A stretch of DNA of 56,835 nt from assembly GCA_017477425.1 (NCBI GenBank), contig JAFUVT010000026.1, forward strand, positions 1-56,835, in the 5' to 3' direction. Below the pieces are notes generated by a model. That model had not been told where the DNA came from. It saw only the letters and a program-made list of their open reading frames with translations, and ran no database searches. This document shows positions 43,601 to 52,451 of the stretch, one piece after another (within the stretch, counting starts at the first letter, position 1; each line of letters starts with the position of its first letter). Origin of the DNA: Bacteroidales bacterium (GTDB taxonomy: Bacteria; Bacteroidota; Bacteroidia; Bacteroidales; F082). Position numbers and translations under genes: made by a program.

Positions 43601-44050
43601 GGGCAACAAACGCCCAACTCGATGAGTGAGGAATTCGCCCGCATGGCTGCCGAGCAGGAAATGCTGCGTCAAGGCATGCAACAGATGCTCAACGACATGA
43701 AGGAAAACGGACAAATCGGCGACGATGGCCTCAACGAGATCATCAAGGACATGGAGAAGCTGGAAGAGGAGCTGGTGAACAAGAAAATCAACCGACAGAT
43801 GATTGAACGCAGCCAAAAGATTGAATCCAGGATGCTGGAGTCACAGAAGGCACAGGAGAAGCGCGAACAGGAGGAGAAACGCAAGTCCAACGAGTATAAA
43901 GGTTCGCAATTCGAGCGAAAGATAGACGAATATCTCTATGATCAAACGCTCAAGAAAAACCAGGAGTTCCTAAGGAGCACCCCCATCGAATACGCTCCCT
44001 ATTACCAAAACAAAATCAACGAGTATTATTTGAAGAAAAACACGCACTAA
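40682..44050 (+). CDS. DUF4175 family membrane protein with long coiled coil
   Basis: 1122 residues from ATG 40682. Membrane segments at ~22-42 and 50-75 and again at ~175-195 flank a cytoplasmic insert; then a large beta-rich periplasmic domain (~200-520); then a very long Glu/Lys/Gln/Met-rich coiled-coil region (~525-1100) with runs such as QQMQQQLSEQLKQMQQQMEQ. This matches DUF4175 proteins of Bacteroidota, whose function is unknown. Residues ~121-145 (VGPSTGSGTSDEQVVEPVET) are a translated family A palindrome. ybeY follows one base later, mnmG soon after. Confidence 0.85.
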   Translation: MSAPNKLIGKIEGFTRKYYLNRLIQGVLVGAVLWIVFYLLINGLEYFSWFPPKGRFVLFLFLLAGSAFVAVYYFLIPLINLIRFRKKMSVEQASTLIGKFFPEIKDKLLNTIQLSKLMETSKVGPSTGSGTSDEQVVEPVETPSDNALLLATIEQRSARLSPIRFSDAVDLRGNLKYLGIFFGLLLLLILLMVFLPSFAVQPTQRIVNYEQHFEKPLPYQVEFSQDEIETTQGAEVKFNIHVTGDRIPDAFYVKSELGQQLMTKVSTNDFSYTFKNLYNDLDFNVMGGEYNSQPIHITVHPNPTLLSYRCEMHYPAYLHRAAETMEGKTRLIVPQGTRLVFNFVTRDTEQLQILKDSTLTDLEKTNDVFEYQFVASNATQFDAKVQNTWNATIDPLRFSVDVVPDAYPDIRVESFDEQLSTDVYFSGLVTDDYGFSRLTFNCKVKEPIEKNIVKSVPIDLKQTRTSFFYQFNMDSLGIMPGQNMEVYFEIWDNDGFHGPKSKRSETFTYYKPSEAALDSIANQESEDIMERLSEKSQEADKLQDEIEKMLQDLIQKKDLDWSDKEKMKELMEKQKEIQDEWNKLQEEQEKLADFMKEHDIANEDLIKKQEQINKLFEEVIPEELQKMMEQIDKLLEEMPREQMQQTMQDIKKNNQKMQELLDRNLALLEQLKMEKDLNDLANKLDQLGEELQNQNTENQDKEAGEESDQKSAEEAKEEFDKMMDELDQLLEKNQELQDPFDMQKDEEMQESIDQDLQDAMQNEQNGEQQQSQQNKNEAGQKMKQMANQMMMQMQMAGMEQMAEDAHLVRILLENVVHASHEQEALMTEIGALRTDDPSLTEKIIHQKEVADNFNMVRDSLRSMALRQPMIKNFVFDELHIIENQTENAMKQLNDLKLSQATRHQQTAMMSMNNLALMLAESLENMENSMEAMGMPMPNSKPKPGQGSQSLKNMQQMQQQLSEQLKQMQQQMEQGQQTPNSMSEEFARMAAEQEMLRQGMQQMLNDMKENGQIGDDGLNEIIKDMEKLEEELVNKKINRQMIERSQKIESRMLESQKAQEKREQEEKRKSNEYKGSQFERKIDEYLYDQTLKKNQEFLRSTPIEYAPYYQNKINEYYLKKNTH
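41051..41109. repeat. Family A element in frame inside the DUF4175 gene
   Basis: GGCCCTTCGACAGGCTCAGG (41051-41070) and an inverted partner TTGAGCCTGTCGAAACGCC (41091-41109). Adds about 20 residues to a cytoplasmic loop. Confidence 0.85.
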
Positions 44051-44051
44051 G

Positions 44052-44483
44052 ATGATCAGATTCAGCACATTGGATGTGGAAATGCCACCTATCGAACCAC
44101 AGCGCGACAAGGATTGGATTATCGCCGTGGCCGAAGGTTATGGCAAATCGGTAGGGGAGTTGTACTACTATTTCTGTAGCGATGACAAGTTGCTGGAAAT
44201 CAACAAGGAGCGTCTCGGCCACGATTTCTACACTGACATCGTGACTTTTCCGCTGACCGATTGCGAAACCGTGCTTTCGAGCGAGTTCTGCATTAGCGTT
44301 GACCGCATCAAGGAGAATGCCGAGACCTTTGGACGGACTTTTGAGAGCGAATTGCACCGCGTCATGATTCATGGCGTGCTACATCTCATCGGTTTTGATG
44401 ACCATACTGACGAAGACGAAAAAATGATGCGTGAGAAAGAGGATGAAGCATTGAAATTATTGAATATCAATTTATTAAAATAA
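44052..44483 (+). CDS. ybeY: Endoribonuclease YbeY
   Basis: 143 residues. The metal-binding motif HGVLHLIGFDDH (His107, His111, His118) marks the UPF0054/YbeY family, a zinc enzyme that matures 16S rRNA and helps ribosome quality control. The last spacing is one residue longer than in the classic HGxLHLxGYDH motif. Full length for the family. It begins one base after the DUF4175 stop. Confidence 0.93.
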   Translation: MIRFSTLDVEMPPIEPQRDKDWIIAVAEGYGKSVGELYYYFCSDDKLLEINKERLGHDFYTDIVTFPLTDCETVLSSEFCISVDRIKENAETFGRTFESELHRVMIHGVLHLIGFDDHTDEDEKMMREKEDEALKLLNINLLK

Positions 44484-44484
44484 T

Positions 44485-44500
44485 TGTTTCCCGTGAAACA
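44485..44500. other. parS-like site 1
   Basis: TGTTTCCCGTGAAACA differs from the broadly conserved chromosomal parS palindrome TGTTTCACGTGAAACA by one base. It starts immediately after the ybeY stop, in the 28-base gap before mnmG. parB itself is not in the window. Confidence 0.65.
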
Positions 44501-44511
44501 CCCGAGATAAA

Positions 44512-46386
44512 ATGTATTTTGAACCTTATGATATCATCGTTGTAGGAGCCGGTCACGCCGGCTGCGAGGCCGCTGCTGCCGCTGCTAATATGGGTAGCAA
44601 GGTGTTGCTCATCACCATGGATTTGCGCCTGATGGCTTCCATGTCGTGCAATCCTGCCATGGGCGGCATCGCCAAGGGACAAATCGTGCGCGAAATTGAT
44701 GCCTTGGGCGGCTATTCGGGCATCATCAGCGACCGCACCATGATCCAATTCAGGATGCTCAACAAGTCGAAAGGCCCCGCCATGTGGAGTCCAAGATGCC
44801 AAAGCGACAAGATGATGTTTTCGGCCGAATGGCGTAGCCTATTGGAGAAAACACCCAACCTGGATTTCTGGCAAGATACAGTGACGGGACTGCTCATCAA
44901 AGGCGACCAAGTGAGTGGCGTGAAGACGATGATGGAAGGGGAGATCGAAAGCAAAGCCGTCATCCTCACAAACGGCACGTTCTTAAACGGATTGATACAT
45001 ATCGGCGAACAGCATTTTTCGGGAGGCAGAATGGGTGAGGTGGCAGTACATGGGCTCACCGAACAACTCAAGGAAATCGGTTTTGAAGCAAAACGGCTGA
45101 AAACCGGTACGCCGGTACGCATCGATGGACGAACCATCGATTTCAGCAAGCTCATCGAACAAAAGGGCGATGAAGATGTGGTCGGTTTTTCCTACACCGA
45201 ACCCTTTAAAATCAACAAGCAAAGGAGCTGCTGGATAGCGCACACCTCGCTAAAAGTGCACGAAACACTACGGAAAGGATTCAAGTATTCGCCCATGTTC
45301 AACGGCAGAATCCAAGGCGTTGGACCGAGATATTGTCCAAGCATCGAGGACAAGATTGAGCGTTTTGCAGGGAAGGATTCTCATCAGCTCTTTGTTGAAC
45401 CCGAAGGCTGGACCACCGAAGAGTATTACCTCAACGGTTTCAGCTCGTCCCTACCGGACTATATCCAATATGAAGCACTCCGACAAATCGAAGGCTTCGA
45501 AAATGCCAAGATTTTCCGTCCAGGATATGCCATCGAATATGACTACTTCCCGCCCGAACAACTGCATCACTCGCTTGAGACAAGACTGATTCACGGACTT
45601 TTTTTCGCGGGACAAATCAATGGAACAACGGGCTACGAGGAAGCCGCATGTCAAGGGATGATGGCAGGAATCAACGCGAGCTTGATGCTGAAAGACGAAA
45701 AGCCTTTGGTTTTAACACGATCAGAGGCCTATATCGGGGTTTTGATTGACGATTTAATCACGAAAGGCGTCGATGAACCCTATAGAATGTTTACAAGTAG
45801 GGCAGAATACCGCATCCTGCTGAGACAAGACAATGCCGACACACGACTGACAGAAATATCATACAAACTGGGATTGGCCACGGATGAACGCTATCAACAT
45901 TACTTGAGAAAAAAAGAAAAGGTCGCCGAAATCATGGAGTTTCTACAAGAAAACCATGTCTACCCCGATCAAATCAATGGGTTATTGGAAGAAAAAGGGA
46001 GCTCCGCCATTGACCAAAAAACACGAATGAGCTACATTTTACTAAGACCACAACTTGATTTGTTTGACCTTGTCAAATATATTGAACCACTCGCAGAACG
46101 CTACGACACCACTGACCGATTCACAAGGGAAAGCCTCGAAGAGGCCGAAATCCTCATCAAATACGATAGTTATATCCAAAAAGAGAATGAACTTGCCGAC
46201 AAACTAAATCGACTGGAGAACGTAAAACTACCATCAGATTTCGATTACCATAGTCTACAGTCATTGTCGTTTGAATCAAGAGAAAAACTGAACCGATACA
46301 AACCCGAGACCTTGGGACAAGCTTCAAGGATTAGCGGGATATCACCGGCCGATATCAACGTATTAGCCATATTCTTAGGAAGATAG
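44512..46386 (+). CDS. mnmG: tRNA uridine-5-carboxymethylaminomethyl modification enzyme MnmG
   Basis: 624 residues, formerly GidA. FAD-binding GAGHAGCEAA (12-21), the conserved MSCNPAMGGIAKG and GTPVRIDG segments, and a helical C-terminal domain that binds tRNA and MnmE. It modifies the wobble uridine with MnmE. Near full family length. Often adjacent to the replication origin; it is flanked here on both sides by parS-like palindromes. Confidence 0.97.
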   Translation: MYFEPYDIIVVGAGHAGCEAAAAAANMGSKVLLITMDLRLMASMSCNPAMGGIAKGQIVREIDALGGYSGIISDRTMIQFRMLNKSKGPAMWSPRCQSDKMMFSAEWRSLLEKTPNLDFWQDTVTGLLIKGDQVSGVKTMMEGEIESKAVILTNGTFLNGLIHIGEQHFSGGRMGEVAVHGLTEQLKEIGFEAKRLKTGTPVRIDGRTIDFSKLIEQKGDEDVVGFSYTEPFKINKQRSCWIAHTSLKVHETLRKGFKYSPMFNGRIQGVGPRYCPSIEDKIERFAGKDSHQLFVEPEGWTTEEYYLNGFSSSLPDYIQYEALRQIEGFENAKIFRPGYAIEYDYFPPEQLHHSLETRLIHGLFFAGQINGTTGYEEAACQGMMAGINASLMLKDEKPLVLTRSEAYIGVLIDDLITKGVDEPYRMFTSRAEYRILLRQDNADTRLTEISYKLGLATDERYQHYLRKKEKVAEIMEFLQENHVYPDQINGLLEEKGSSAIDQKTRMSYILLRPQLDLFDLVKYIEPLAERYDTTDRFTRESLEEAEILIKYDSYIQKENELADKLNRLENVKLPSDFDYHSLQSLSFESREKLNRYKPETLGQASRISGISPADINVLAIFLGR

Positions 46387-46391
46387 AAAAA

Positions 46392-46407
46392 TGTTCCACA
46401 TGAAACA
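46392..46407. other. parS-like site 2
   Basis: TGTTCCACATGAAACA differs from TGTTTCACGTGAAACA at two positions, one of which is variable in the family consensus. It lies in the 29-base gap between mnmG and the methyltransferase gene. Confidence 0.6.
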
Positions 46408-46415
46408 CAACAAAA

Positions 46416-47321
46416 ATGAACAACAAATGTCCATGGTGCGGATCTGACAAAGCACAAATCAACTTATGGCTCAGAGATGAGTTTCTAACCAGAGAAGACT
46501 TCCACATCTGCGAATGCTTGACATGTGGATTACTCTACACCATGCCAAGGCCTGGAAAGGAGAAAATCGGCGACTATTATAAATCGAAAGAATATTATAG
46601 TCACCAAGAAAACAAGAAAGGTTTCATACCCAGACTCTATGAAAGCGTGAAAAAAACCAACCTTAGGCACAAATACAACATGGCAACCAGGGGCATGGAC
46701 GAGGGAAAATTGCTTGACATAGGTTGTGGAGTAGGAGACTTCATTCACACCGCAGAAACACACGGCTGGGAATGCAAAGGAGTAGAACCCTCAGAAGACG
46801 CCAGAAACATTGCAAAAACCCGAATAAAAGGACAACTCTTAACCTCAGAAGACATCAACCAACTTCCAGATCATAGTTTTGACATCATTACCATGTGGCA
46901 TGTGTTGGAACATGTCGATGACTTAAAATGGCAAGTCGAACAATTACAAAGACTTATCAAATACGACGGACGAATCATCATAGCCGTTCCAAACTATCAA
47001 TCATACGACGGCAGATATTACAAAGAACTTTGGGCCGCCTATGACGTACCACGGCATCTGAATCATTTCAGCAAGCAAACAATATCTAAAATATTCAAAA
47101 CCAAAGATTTACAACTAATAAAAGTCGACAGATTAATTTGGGATGCCTACTATATCTCATACATGAGCGAACAATATAAGCACCATAAATTTCCCTTGTT
47201 CAGAGGCGCAGTCAGAGGATTAATCTCAAACTGCAAAGCACGAAAATCTGGAGAATGGTCAAGCATGGTTTATGTCTTTGAACTCAAAAAAGAAGAAAAC
47301 TCAAAATTTGACCGATTTTAG
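46416..47321 (+). CDS. Class I SAM-dependent methyltransferase with zinc-ribbon-like head
   Basis: 301 residues. Four cysteines (CPWCGS at 5-10 and CECLTCG at ~33-39) suggest a small zinc ribbon. The SAM-binding motif LLDIGCGVGDF (~89-99) and MWHVLEHVDD (~150) belong to the methyltransf_11/23 type. Similar genes act in cell-surface glycan or quinone pathways, but no substrate can be assigned. The gene's codon use is more A-rich than mnmG, similar to the 3' end of mnmG. Confidence 0.8.
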   Translation: MNNKCPWCGSDKAQINLWLRDEFLTREDFHICECLTCGLLYTMPRPGKEKIGDYYKSKEYYSHQENKKGFIPRLYESVKKTNLRHKYNMATRGMDEGKLLDIGCGVGDFIHTAETHGWECKGVEPSEDARNIAKTRIKGQLLTSEDINQLPDHSFDIITMWHVLEHVDDLKWQVEQLQRLIKYDGRIIIAVPNYQSYDGRYYKELWAAYDVPRHLNHFSKQTISKIFKTKDLQLIKVDRLIWDAYYISYMSEQYKHHKFPLFRGAVRGLISNCKARKSGEWSSMVYVFELKKEENSKFDRF

Positions 47322-47431
47322 ACCTTTTAAGCCATTTTTGGCACAAAAAGACAAACCGATTAACTTAAGAAAGAAAAACAGCAGAAATCGAAGATTTTGT
47401 AAGACATTCATTTTCAACAAATAAGAAAAAG

Positions 47432-50425
47432 ATGGAGGGAAAACGAAGAAAAGATAGAAGACTGGGTTGGTCAATGGTCATCGGAGCCCTTTTGCTGTTC
47501 ATTATTTTGAACAGCGCTAGGATCTTTCTGGAGCGACCCAAGACTTGCACCCGCCTTGTACAACATTCGGTCTCCAAAATCGAAAATGAAATCCAAAACC
47601 TCATCGATGGCCACGCCGATTATTACCAATATAACAAAAATGATTGCGGACTTTTCGTGTTTCTCAATGATTCGCTATTGTACTGGAACACCAACGCCAT
47701 AGGACCAAGGATGATAAGAAGGAGGGTAGAGATAGGACACGATACCATTTGTAACCTCTTGACGGGCGATTACTATATTAGATCCTTTAGGAAAGGCAAC
47801 CTGAACTACTACGCATTCAAGCAACTCAACACGACCTATCGCATCGAAAACCAATACCTCGAAAACCGCTTTCAACCCTATCATCAACTGATCAAGAACA
47901 AAGTCAAGTTCGGTCAAGAGGAAGGCACCGAAATCATTTCCAAAACAGGCAAGACATTAGCCAAATGCCAAATAGAAAAACGACCACAACAATGGTCTCT
48001 GTTTTGGAAAGTGTTCCTTGTCATAGACGGCTTGCTCTTGGTCATAGGAATGGCTTTCATACTAGTGAAAAAGAGAAAACCCGACAAAAGACAGCGATGG
48101 TTTAAATTTGAGTATGGAATAGCTATCATCATCGTCATTGCGCTCGTTCTCACTTGTTTATATAACAAGATCAACACCAAGTACGAGGAAAGAGACATGG
48201 CTGCCTTGGCCAACCAATTGCTGAAAAAACGCGACATGAACTTCGAAGCATCTTACGAGAAGTTTGCCGCTGAAATAAAGCAAGACACGGTGATGCGCGA
48301 TATGGCATTTGCCGAAAGCAACGTCCTTTCCGATGTCGTTCTCGGCTACTCAAAAGAACTGCTATTCGATGAAGTCATGAAAGAATATACGGTGACACTT
48401 ACCCTTTGTGCACCAGGAGAAGAGATCGCCATCCAACCTGAGGACTACATTACTGATTGCGACGATTATTTTATCGAAAAACTGGCCAACAACCCACACG
48501 ACAGGGTAGGAGAGAACCTGTATTGGATGGACTACAACACCCTTGACCCCAATTACTTGGGAAGAATCAAAATCTGCTCAACCGATTCGCTGAACCAAAA
48601 GACCCTCTATTTCGAGTTTTACAAGCCCATCGCGCCCGAAGGTTTTGGCTTTCCACAACTATTACAGGACAAAAACAGCCAAAAAACATACGACTATTCA
48701 GTAGCCAATTACCGCGACAATGTCTTGGCCTATAAATACGGCAAATACAATTATCCCAATTTCTTCAAAGACCAAAAGGGGAAAGATCGCGATTTCCACA
48801 CGGAACAAGGCTACCGACACTACACTTACAAATCTGGAGAGAACAAGGTTCTAGTCATCAGTGCCCCGAAAAAAGGATGGTCGGAAATTACTGCTCCATT
48901 TGCGTTCTTCTTCCTATTGTTGATGGTCCCATATATGCTCATTTATTGGATTTTACGCTCAAAAGAGAACAAAAAAGCCAGAAGTTTCCGCCAAAAGCTA
49001 CAAAATGTCGTATTATTTACGTTGGTCTTCTCGTTTTTGGCCATTGGACCGGTGTCGGTCATCTATATGCAGAGCGTCTACAACCAAAAGACCATGACCT
49101 CGCAATATGAAACCACGCGAACCCTATCCATTGAGATGCAAAACGACCTCGATTTGTCAGCCATGATGGGCACCACTTCACGTGATCATTGGGCGGATAT
49201 CCTACAGCATTACGCCAACACATTTTTCACCGATCTCAACCTCTACGGACTGGATGGCCGACTCATTGCTACGACTCGACAAGAAATCTATGAATACAAT
49301 TTGCAAGCACCGCTCATGAATGCTGAAAGTTACCAACAGATGAGTCGTAACAGGGCCTTATACTTCACTCACGAGGAACGCTTGGGTAAAGGCCGCTATG
49401 AGTCCGCTTATGTTCCATTGACCGATGCCAGCGGCAACACCCTAGCTTTCCTCAACACACCTTATTTTTCGAGCGCCACCGACTTGCATCGCGAAATCAT
49501 CAATTTTGTGTTGACCTACATCAATATCATCCTGCTGCTCGTGGGAGTGGCTTTGATTTTCGTTTTGCGAAGAACCAAACGCCTAACACAGCCTTTGGCC
49601 TTGATTCAAAATAAGTTGGGAAATATCAAAATCGACCGTAAAAACGAGCCCATAGAATGGAAGGATGAAGACGAAATCGGGGCTTTGGTGAAGCAATACA
49701 ACCAACTCATCGTGGAACTAGAGAAGAGCGCCGCCGAGCTGAAGCGCACCACGACCGAGTCGGCATGGCGCGGCGTGGCGCGACAGGTGGCACACGAAAT
49801 CAAGAACTCGCTCACGCCGATGCGCCTCAGCGTGCAACTGCTGCAACGCAAAATGGACAGCGGCAACGCCACGCCTGAACAAATACAACGCACTACCAAT
49901 ACCTTGATTGAACAGATAGACGCCCTTTCCGACATCGCCTCGTCGTTCTCAACCTACGCCAAACTGCCCGAAAACAATCCAGCACCTCTGGACTTGGCCG
50001 AGTTGGTCCAAAATGTAGTGAACCTCTACGACAACGCAGAAAACATCGAGTTCCATTACCACTACGACAAGGAAAAGGACCACACCTTCAATGGCGACAA
50101 GACCAACTTGAACAGTGCCGTCAGCAACATTGTCAAGAACGCAACACAAGCCATTGGCTCGAAACCCGACGGCCGCATCGATGTGGGGCTGAAATCAACA
50201 GAGACACAGTTTATCATCAGCGTGAAGGACAACGGCAAGGGCATCAAGGAAGAGGACAAGGACCGCATTTTCCTGCCCAACTTCACCACCAAGACAGGAG
50301 GCTCAGGCGTTGGCCTTTCCTTGACTTACAACATCGTCACTTCCGCAGGAGGCACGATTTCATTCGAAAGCCAAGAAGGGGAGGGGGCAGAGTTTGAAAT
50401 AGTTTTACCAAAAACAATGGCATAA
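47432..50425 (+). CDS. NtrY-like membrane histidine kinase
   Basis: 997 residues. About six membrane segments (~11-27, 187-210, 228-245, 483-505, 526-547 and 690-715) flank two large periplasmic regions. A HAMP-like segment (RRTKRLTQPL...), then the H-box VAHEIKNSLTPM with phospho-acceptor His788, then N, G1 and G2 boxes (NIVKNATQAI, DNGKGI, GGSGVGLSLTYNI) follow. The H-box is of the NtrY type. No response regulator lies next to it, so its partner is elsewhere or it signals by another path. Confidence 0.9.
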   Translation: MEGKRRKDRRLGWSMVIGALLLFIILNSARIFLERPKTCTRLVQHSVSKIENEIQNLIDGHADYYQYNKNDCGLFVFLNDSLLYWNTNAIGPRMIRRRVEIGHDTICNLLTGDYYIRSFRKGNLNYYAFKQLNTTYRIENQYLENRFQPYHQLIKNKVKFGQEEGTEIISKTGKTLAKCQIEKRPQQWSLFWKVFLVIDGLLLVIGMAFILVKKRKPDKRQRWFKFEYGIAIIIVIALVLTCLYNKINTKYEERDMAALANQLLKKRDMNFEASYEKFAAEIKQDTVMRDMAFAESNVLSDVVLGYSKELLFDEVMKEYTVTLTLCAPGEEIAIQPEDYITDCDDYFIEKLANNPHDRVGENLYWMDYNTLDPNYLGRIKICSTDSLNQKTLYFEFYKPIAPEGFGFPQLLQDKNSQKTYDYSVANYRDNVLAYKYGKYNYPNFFKDQKGKDRDFHTEQGYRHYTYKSGENKVLVISAPKKGWSEITAPFAFFFLLLMVPYMLIYWILRSKENKKARSFRQKLQNVVLFTLVFSFLAIGPVSVIYMQSVYNQKTMTSQYETTRTLSIEMQNDLDLSAMMGTTSRDHWADILQHYANTFFTDLNLYGLDGRLIATTRQEIYEYNLQAPLMNAESYQQMSRNRALYFTHEERLGKGRYESAYVPLTDASGNTLAFLNTPYFSSATDLHREIINFVLTYINIILLLVGVALIFVLRRTKRLTQPLALIQNKLGNIKIDRKNEPIEWKDEDEIGALVKQYNQLIVELEKSAAELKRTTTESAWRGVARQVAHEIKNSLTPMRLSVQLLQRKMDSGNATPEQIQRTTNTLIEQIDALSDIASSFSTYAKLPENNPAPLDLAELVQNVVNLYDNAENIEFHYHYDKEKDHTFNGDKTNLNSAVSNIVKNATQAIGSKPDGRIDVGLKSTETQFIISVKDNGKGIKEEDKDRIFLPNFTTKTGGSGVGLSLTYNIVTSAGGTISFESQEGEGAEFEIVLPKTMA

Positions 50426-50439
50426 TCCAAAGAAATACT

Positions 50440-50447
50440 TAATTTTG
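50440..50447 (+). promoter_or_regulatory. -7 promoter box for hicBA
   Basis: TAATTTTG, 17 bases before the hicB ATG at 50465. The DNA between it and hicB is AT-rich and could hold an operator, though no palindrome is obvious. Confidence 0.45.
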
Positions 50448-50464
50448 CAAACAAAAATCGAACT

Positions 50465-50695
50465 ATGAAGAATCGTACTTATAAAATTAACCTCAGAAAA
50501 GAAGAAGAGGGTGGCTATACGGTATTTGTTCCATCGTTACCAGGATGCATAACCTATGGTGAGACCGTTGATGAAGCCATTGAAATGGCAAAGGAAGCCA
50601 TTGAACTGTATATTGAAGAATTACAAGATCGCGGGGATTACGTCCCAGATGATAGTAATATGTTGGAATACTCTCTGAATTTGATGGCCGTATGA
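50465..50695 (+). CDS. hicB: HicB-type antitoxin
   Basis: 76 residues with the partial RNase H-like HicB fold: YTVFVPSLPGCITYGETVDEAIEMAKEAIEL. It lacks the C-terminal HTH or RHH tail of longer HicB proteins, so DNA binding for self-regulation is not evident. It overlaps hicA by four bases. The antitoxin precedes the toxin, opposite to the usual hicAB order. Confidence 0.88.
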   Translation: MKNRTYKINLRKEEEGGYTVFVPSLPGCITYGETVDEAIEMAKEAIELYIEELQDRGDYVPDDSNMLEYSLNLMAV

Positions 50696-50883
50696 ACTTA
50701 AGTCCAACTTATTTGATACGATTGCTTGAAGAAAATGGTTATGTTTTCAAAAGAGCAAAAGGTTCGCATAGATTGTATTATAATCCCATAAACAATAAGA
50801 CCATAATCGTTCCGTTTCATAATGGTAAAGACTTGAAAAAAGGAACATTTATGGCCATTATGAAACAGGCTGGTATCGAATAA
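50692..50883 (+). CDS. hicA: HicA-type mRNA interferase toxin
   Basis: 63 residues with a dsRBD-like fold. GSHRLYY carries the catalytic His26, and IIVPFHNGKDLKKGTFMAIMKQAGI the C-terminal helix region. HicA toxins cut mRNA and are blocked by HicB. The ATG lies inside the hicB stop region (ATGA). Confidence 0.9.
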   Translation: MNLSPTYLIRLLEENGYVFKRAKGSHRLYYNPINNKTIIVPFHNGKDLKKGTFMAIMKQAGIE

Positions 50884-50891
50884 ACAATAAA

Positions 50892-52385
50892 ATGACCGAA
50901 AACAAACTAGGCTCCTTGGCGAAGCAAACCGCCATCTACGGCTTGAGCAGCATCATCGGCAGGTTCTTGAACTACTTGCTCGTGCCATTATATACTTACA
51001 AAATCGCTGCCGAGTCGGGCGGCTACGGCATCGTCACTAACCTGTATGCCTACACCGCTCTGCTGCTCGTCATCCTCACCTTCGGCATGGAGACCACCTT
51101 CTTCCGCTTCTCCAACAAGGAAGGAGTGAACCCCGACAAGGCGTTTTCCACCTCGGCACTGGCCGTGGGTTTTGTGGCCTTGCTGTTCGTGACTTTGGTC
51201 AGCATTTTCCTGAAGCCCATTTCCTCGGCTTTGGACTATTCTGCCCATCCCGAGTTTGTCGAGATTATGGCCATCATCGTGGCCCTGGATGCTTTTCAAG
51301 CGATATTATTTGCTCGTCTGCGTTACGAGAACAAAGCCATCAAGTTTGCCACGCTGAAACTATTGTTCATCTTCCTCAACATTGGGATGAATCTGTTCAT
51401 TTTCCTCGTTGCTCCCGGACTGAAAGAAAGCCATCCCGCGTTGATGGGTTGGTACGAAAACACCTATCAAGTCGGCTATATCTTCATCGTCAACCTCATC
51501 TGTACGGGTCTCATCACCCTGGGGTTCATTCCCGAAATCAAGAAATTGCGTTTCGGCCTTGACCACGCCTTGCTGAAACAAATGCTCAACTACACATGGC
51601 CCCTGTTGCTTTTAGGTTTGGCGGGCATCCTCAACCAAGTGGCCGACAAGATTTGTTACCGCTTCATCGTGCCAGGCAAGGAAGGCGAGGTGCAACTCGG
51701 CATCTACGGCGCCTGCGTGAAAATCGCAATGATCATGGCGATGATTACGCAAGCCTTCCGCTATGCTTATGAGCCTTTCGTCTTCGGCGGCAAGCGCGAC
51801 AAGGAGGACCGCCAAACCCAAGCCTCAGTGATGAAGTATTTCATCATCTTCACGTTGCTGGCTTTCCTCGCCGTGGTGATGTATATGCCCATCCTGAAAC
51901 ACATCATCAAAAGCGACTATTGGGAGGGCCTGCGCGTCATCCCCATCGTGATGATGGCCGAGATTTTCATGGGCATTTATTTCAATCTTTCGTTCTGGTA
52001 CAAGCTCATCGACGAGACCTGGTGGGGCGCCATCTTCAGCGCCATCGGTTGCGCGGTGCTGCTGGCCATCAACTTCATCTTCGTGCCCCGATACGGCTAT
52101 ATGGCCTGCGCTTGGGGCGGCTTTGCGGGCTATGGCGTCTGCATGGTGTTGTCCTATTTCGTCGGGCAAAAGAAAGCCCCGATTCCCTACGACTTGAAAT
52201 CGGCGTTCCTCTATTTCGCCGTGGCCATCGCGCTTTATTTCGTCCAGAAATACATCCACATCGAGAGCACCGTTTTGACCTTGGTCGTGAACACAGGTCT
52301 GTTGCTCGTTTTCTTCGCCTTCATCTGCTGGCGGGAGAAGGACTTGGTGACGGGCGTTTTGGGGTGGATTAGGAGAAGAAAGTAA
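50892..52385 (+). CDS. Polysaccharide/lipid-linked sugar flippase (MOP superfamily)
   Basis: 497 residues with about 12-14 membrane helices. The N terminus (LAKQTAIYGLSSIIGRFLNYLLVPLYT) is typical of Wzx-like O-antigen or peptidoglycan-precursor flippases. It moves lipid-linked saccharides across the inner membrane; the cargo is not predictable. No glycosyltransferase is next to it. It begins eight bases after hicA. Confidence 0.88.
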   Translation: MTENKLGSLAKQTAIYGLSSIIGRFLNYLLVPLYTYKIAAESGGYGIVTNLYAYTALLLVILTFGMETTFFRFSNKEGVNPDKAFSTSALAVGFVALLFVTLVSIFLKPISSALDYSAHPEFVEIMAIIVALDAFQAILFARLRYENKAIKFATLKLLFIFLNIGMNLFIFLVAPGLKESHPALMGWYENTYQVGYIFIVNLICTGLITLGFIPEIKKLRFGLDHALLKQMLNYTWPLLLLGLAGILNQVADKICYRFIVPGKEGEVQLGIYGACVKIAMIMAMITQAFRYAYEPFVFGGKRDKEDRQTQASVMKYFIIFTLLAFLAVVMYMPILKHIIKSDYWEGLRVIPIVMMAEIFMGIYFNLSFWYKLIDETWWGAIFSAIGCAVLLAINFIFVPRYGYMACAWGGFAGYGVCMVLSYFVGQKKAPIPYDLKSAFLYFAVAIALYFVQKYIHIESTVLTLVVNTGLLLVFFAFICWREKDLVTGVLGWIRRRK

Positions 52386-52451
52386 ATTTCAAATGTAAAT
52401 TATTGAAAATAAGGTAGATGTTTTTTCAAGCCAAAATTCAAATATAAACCC

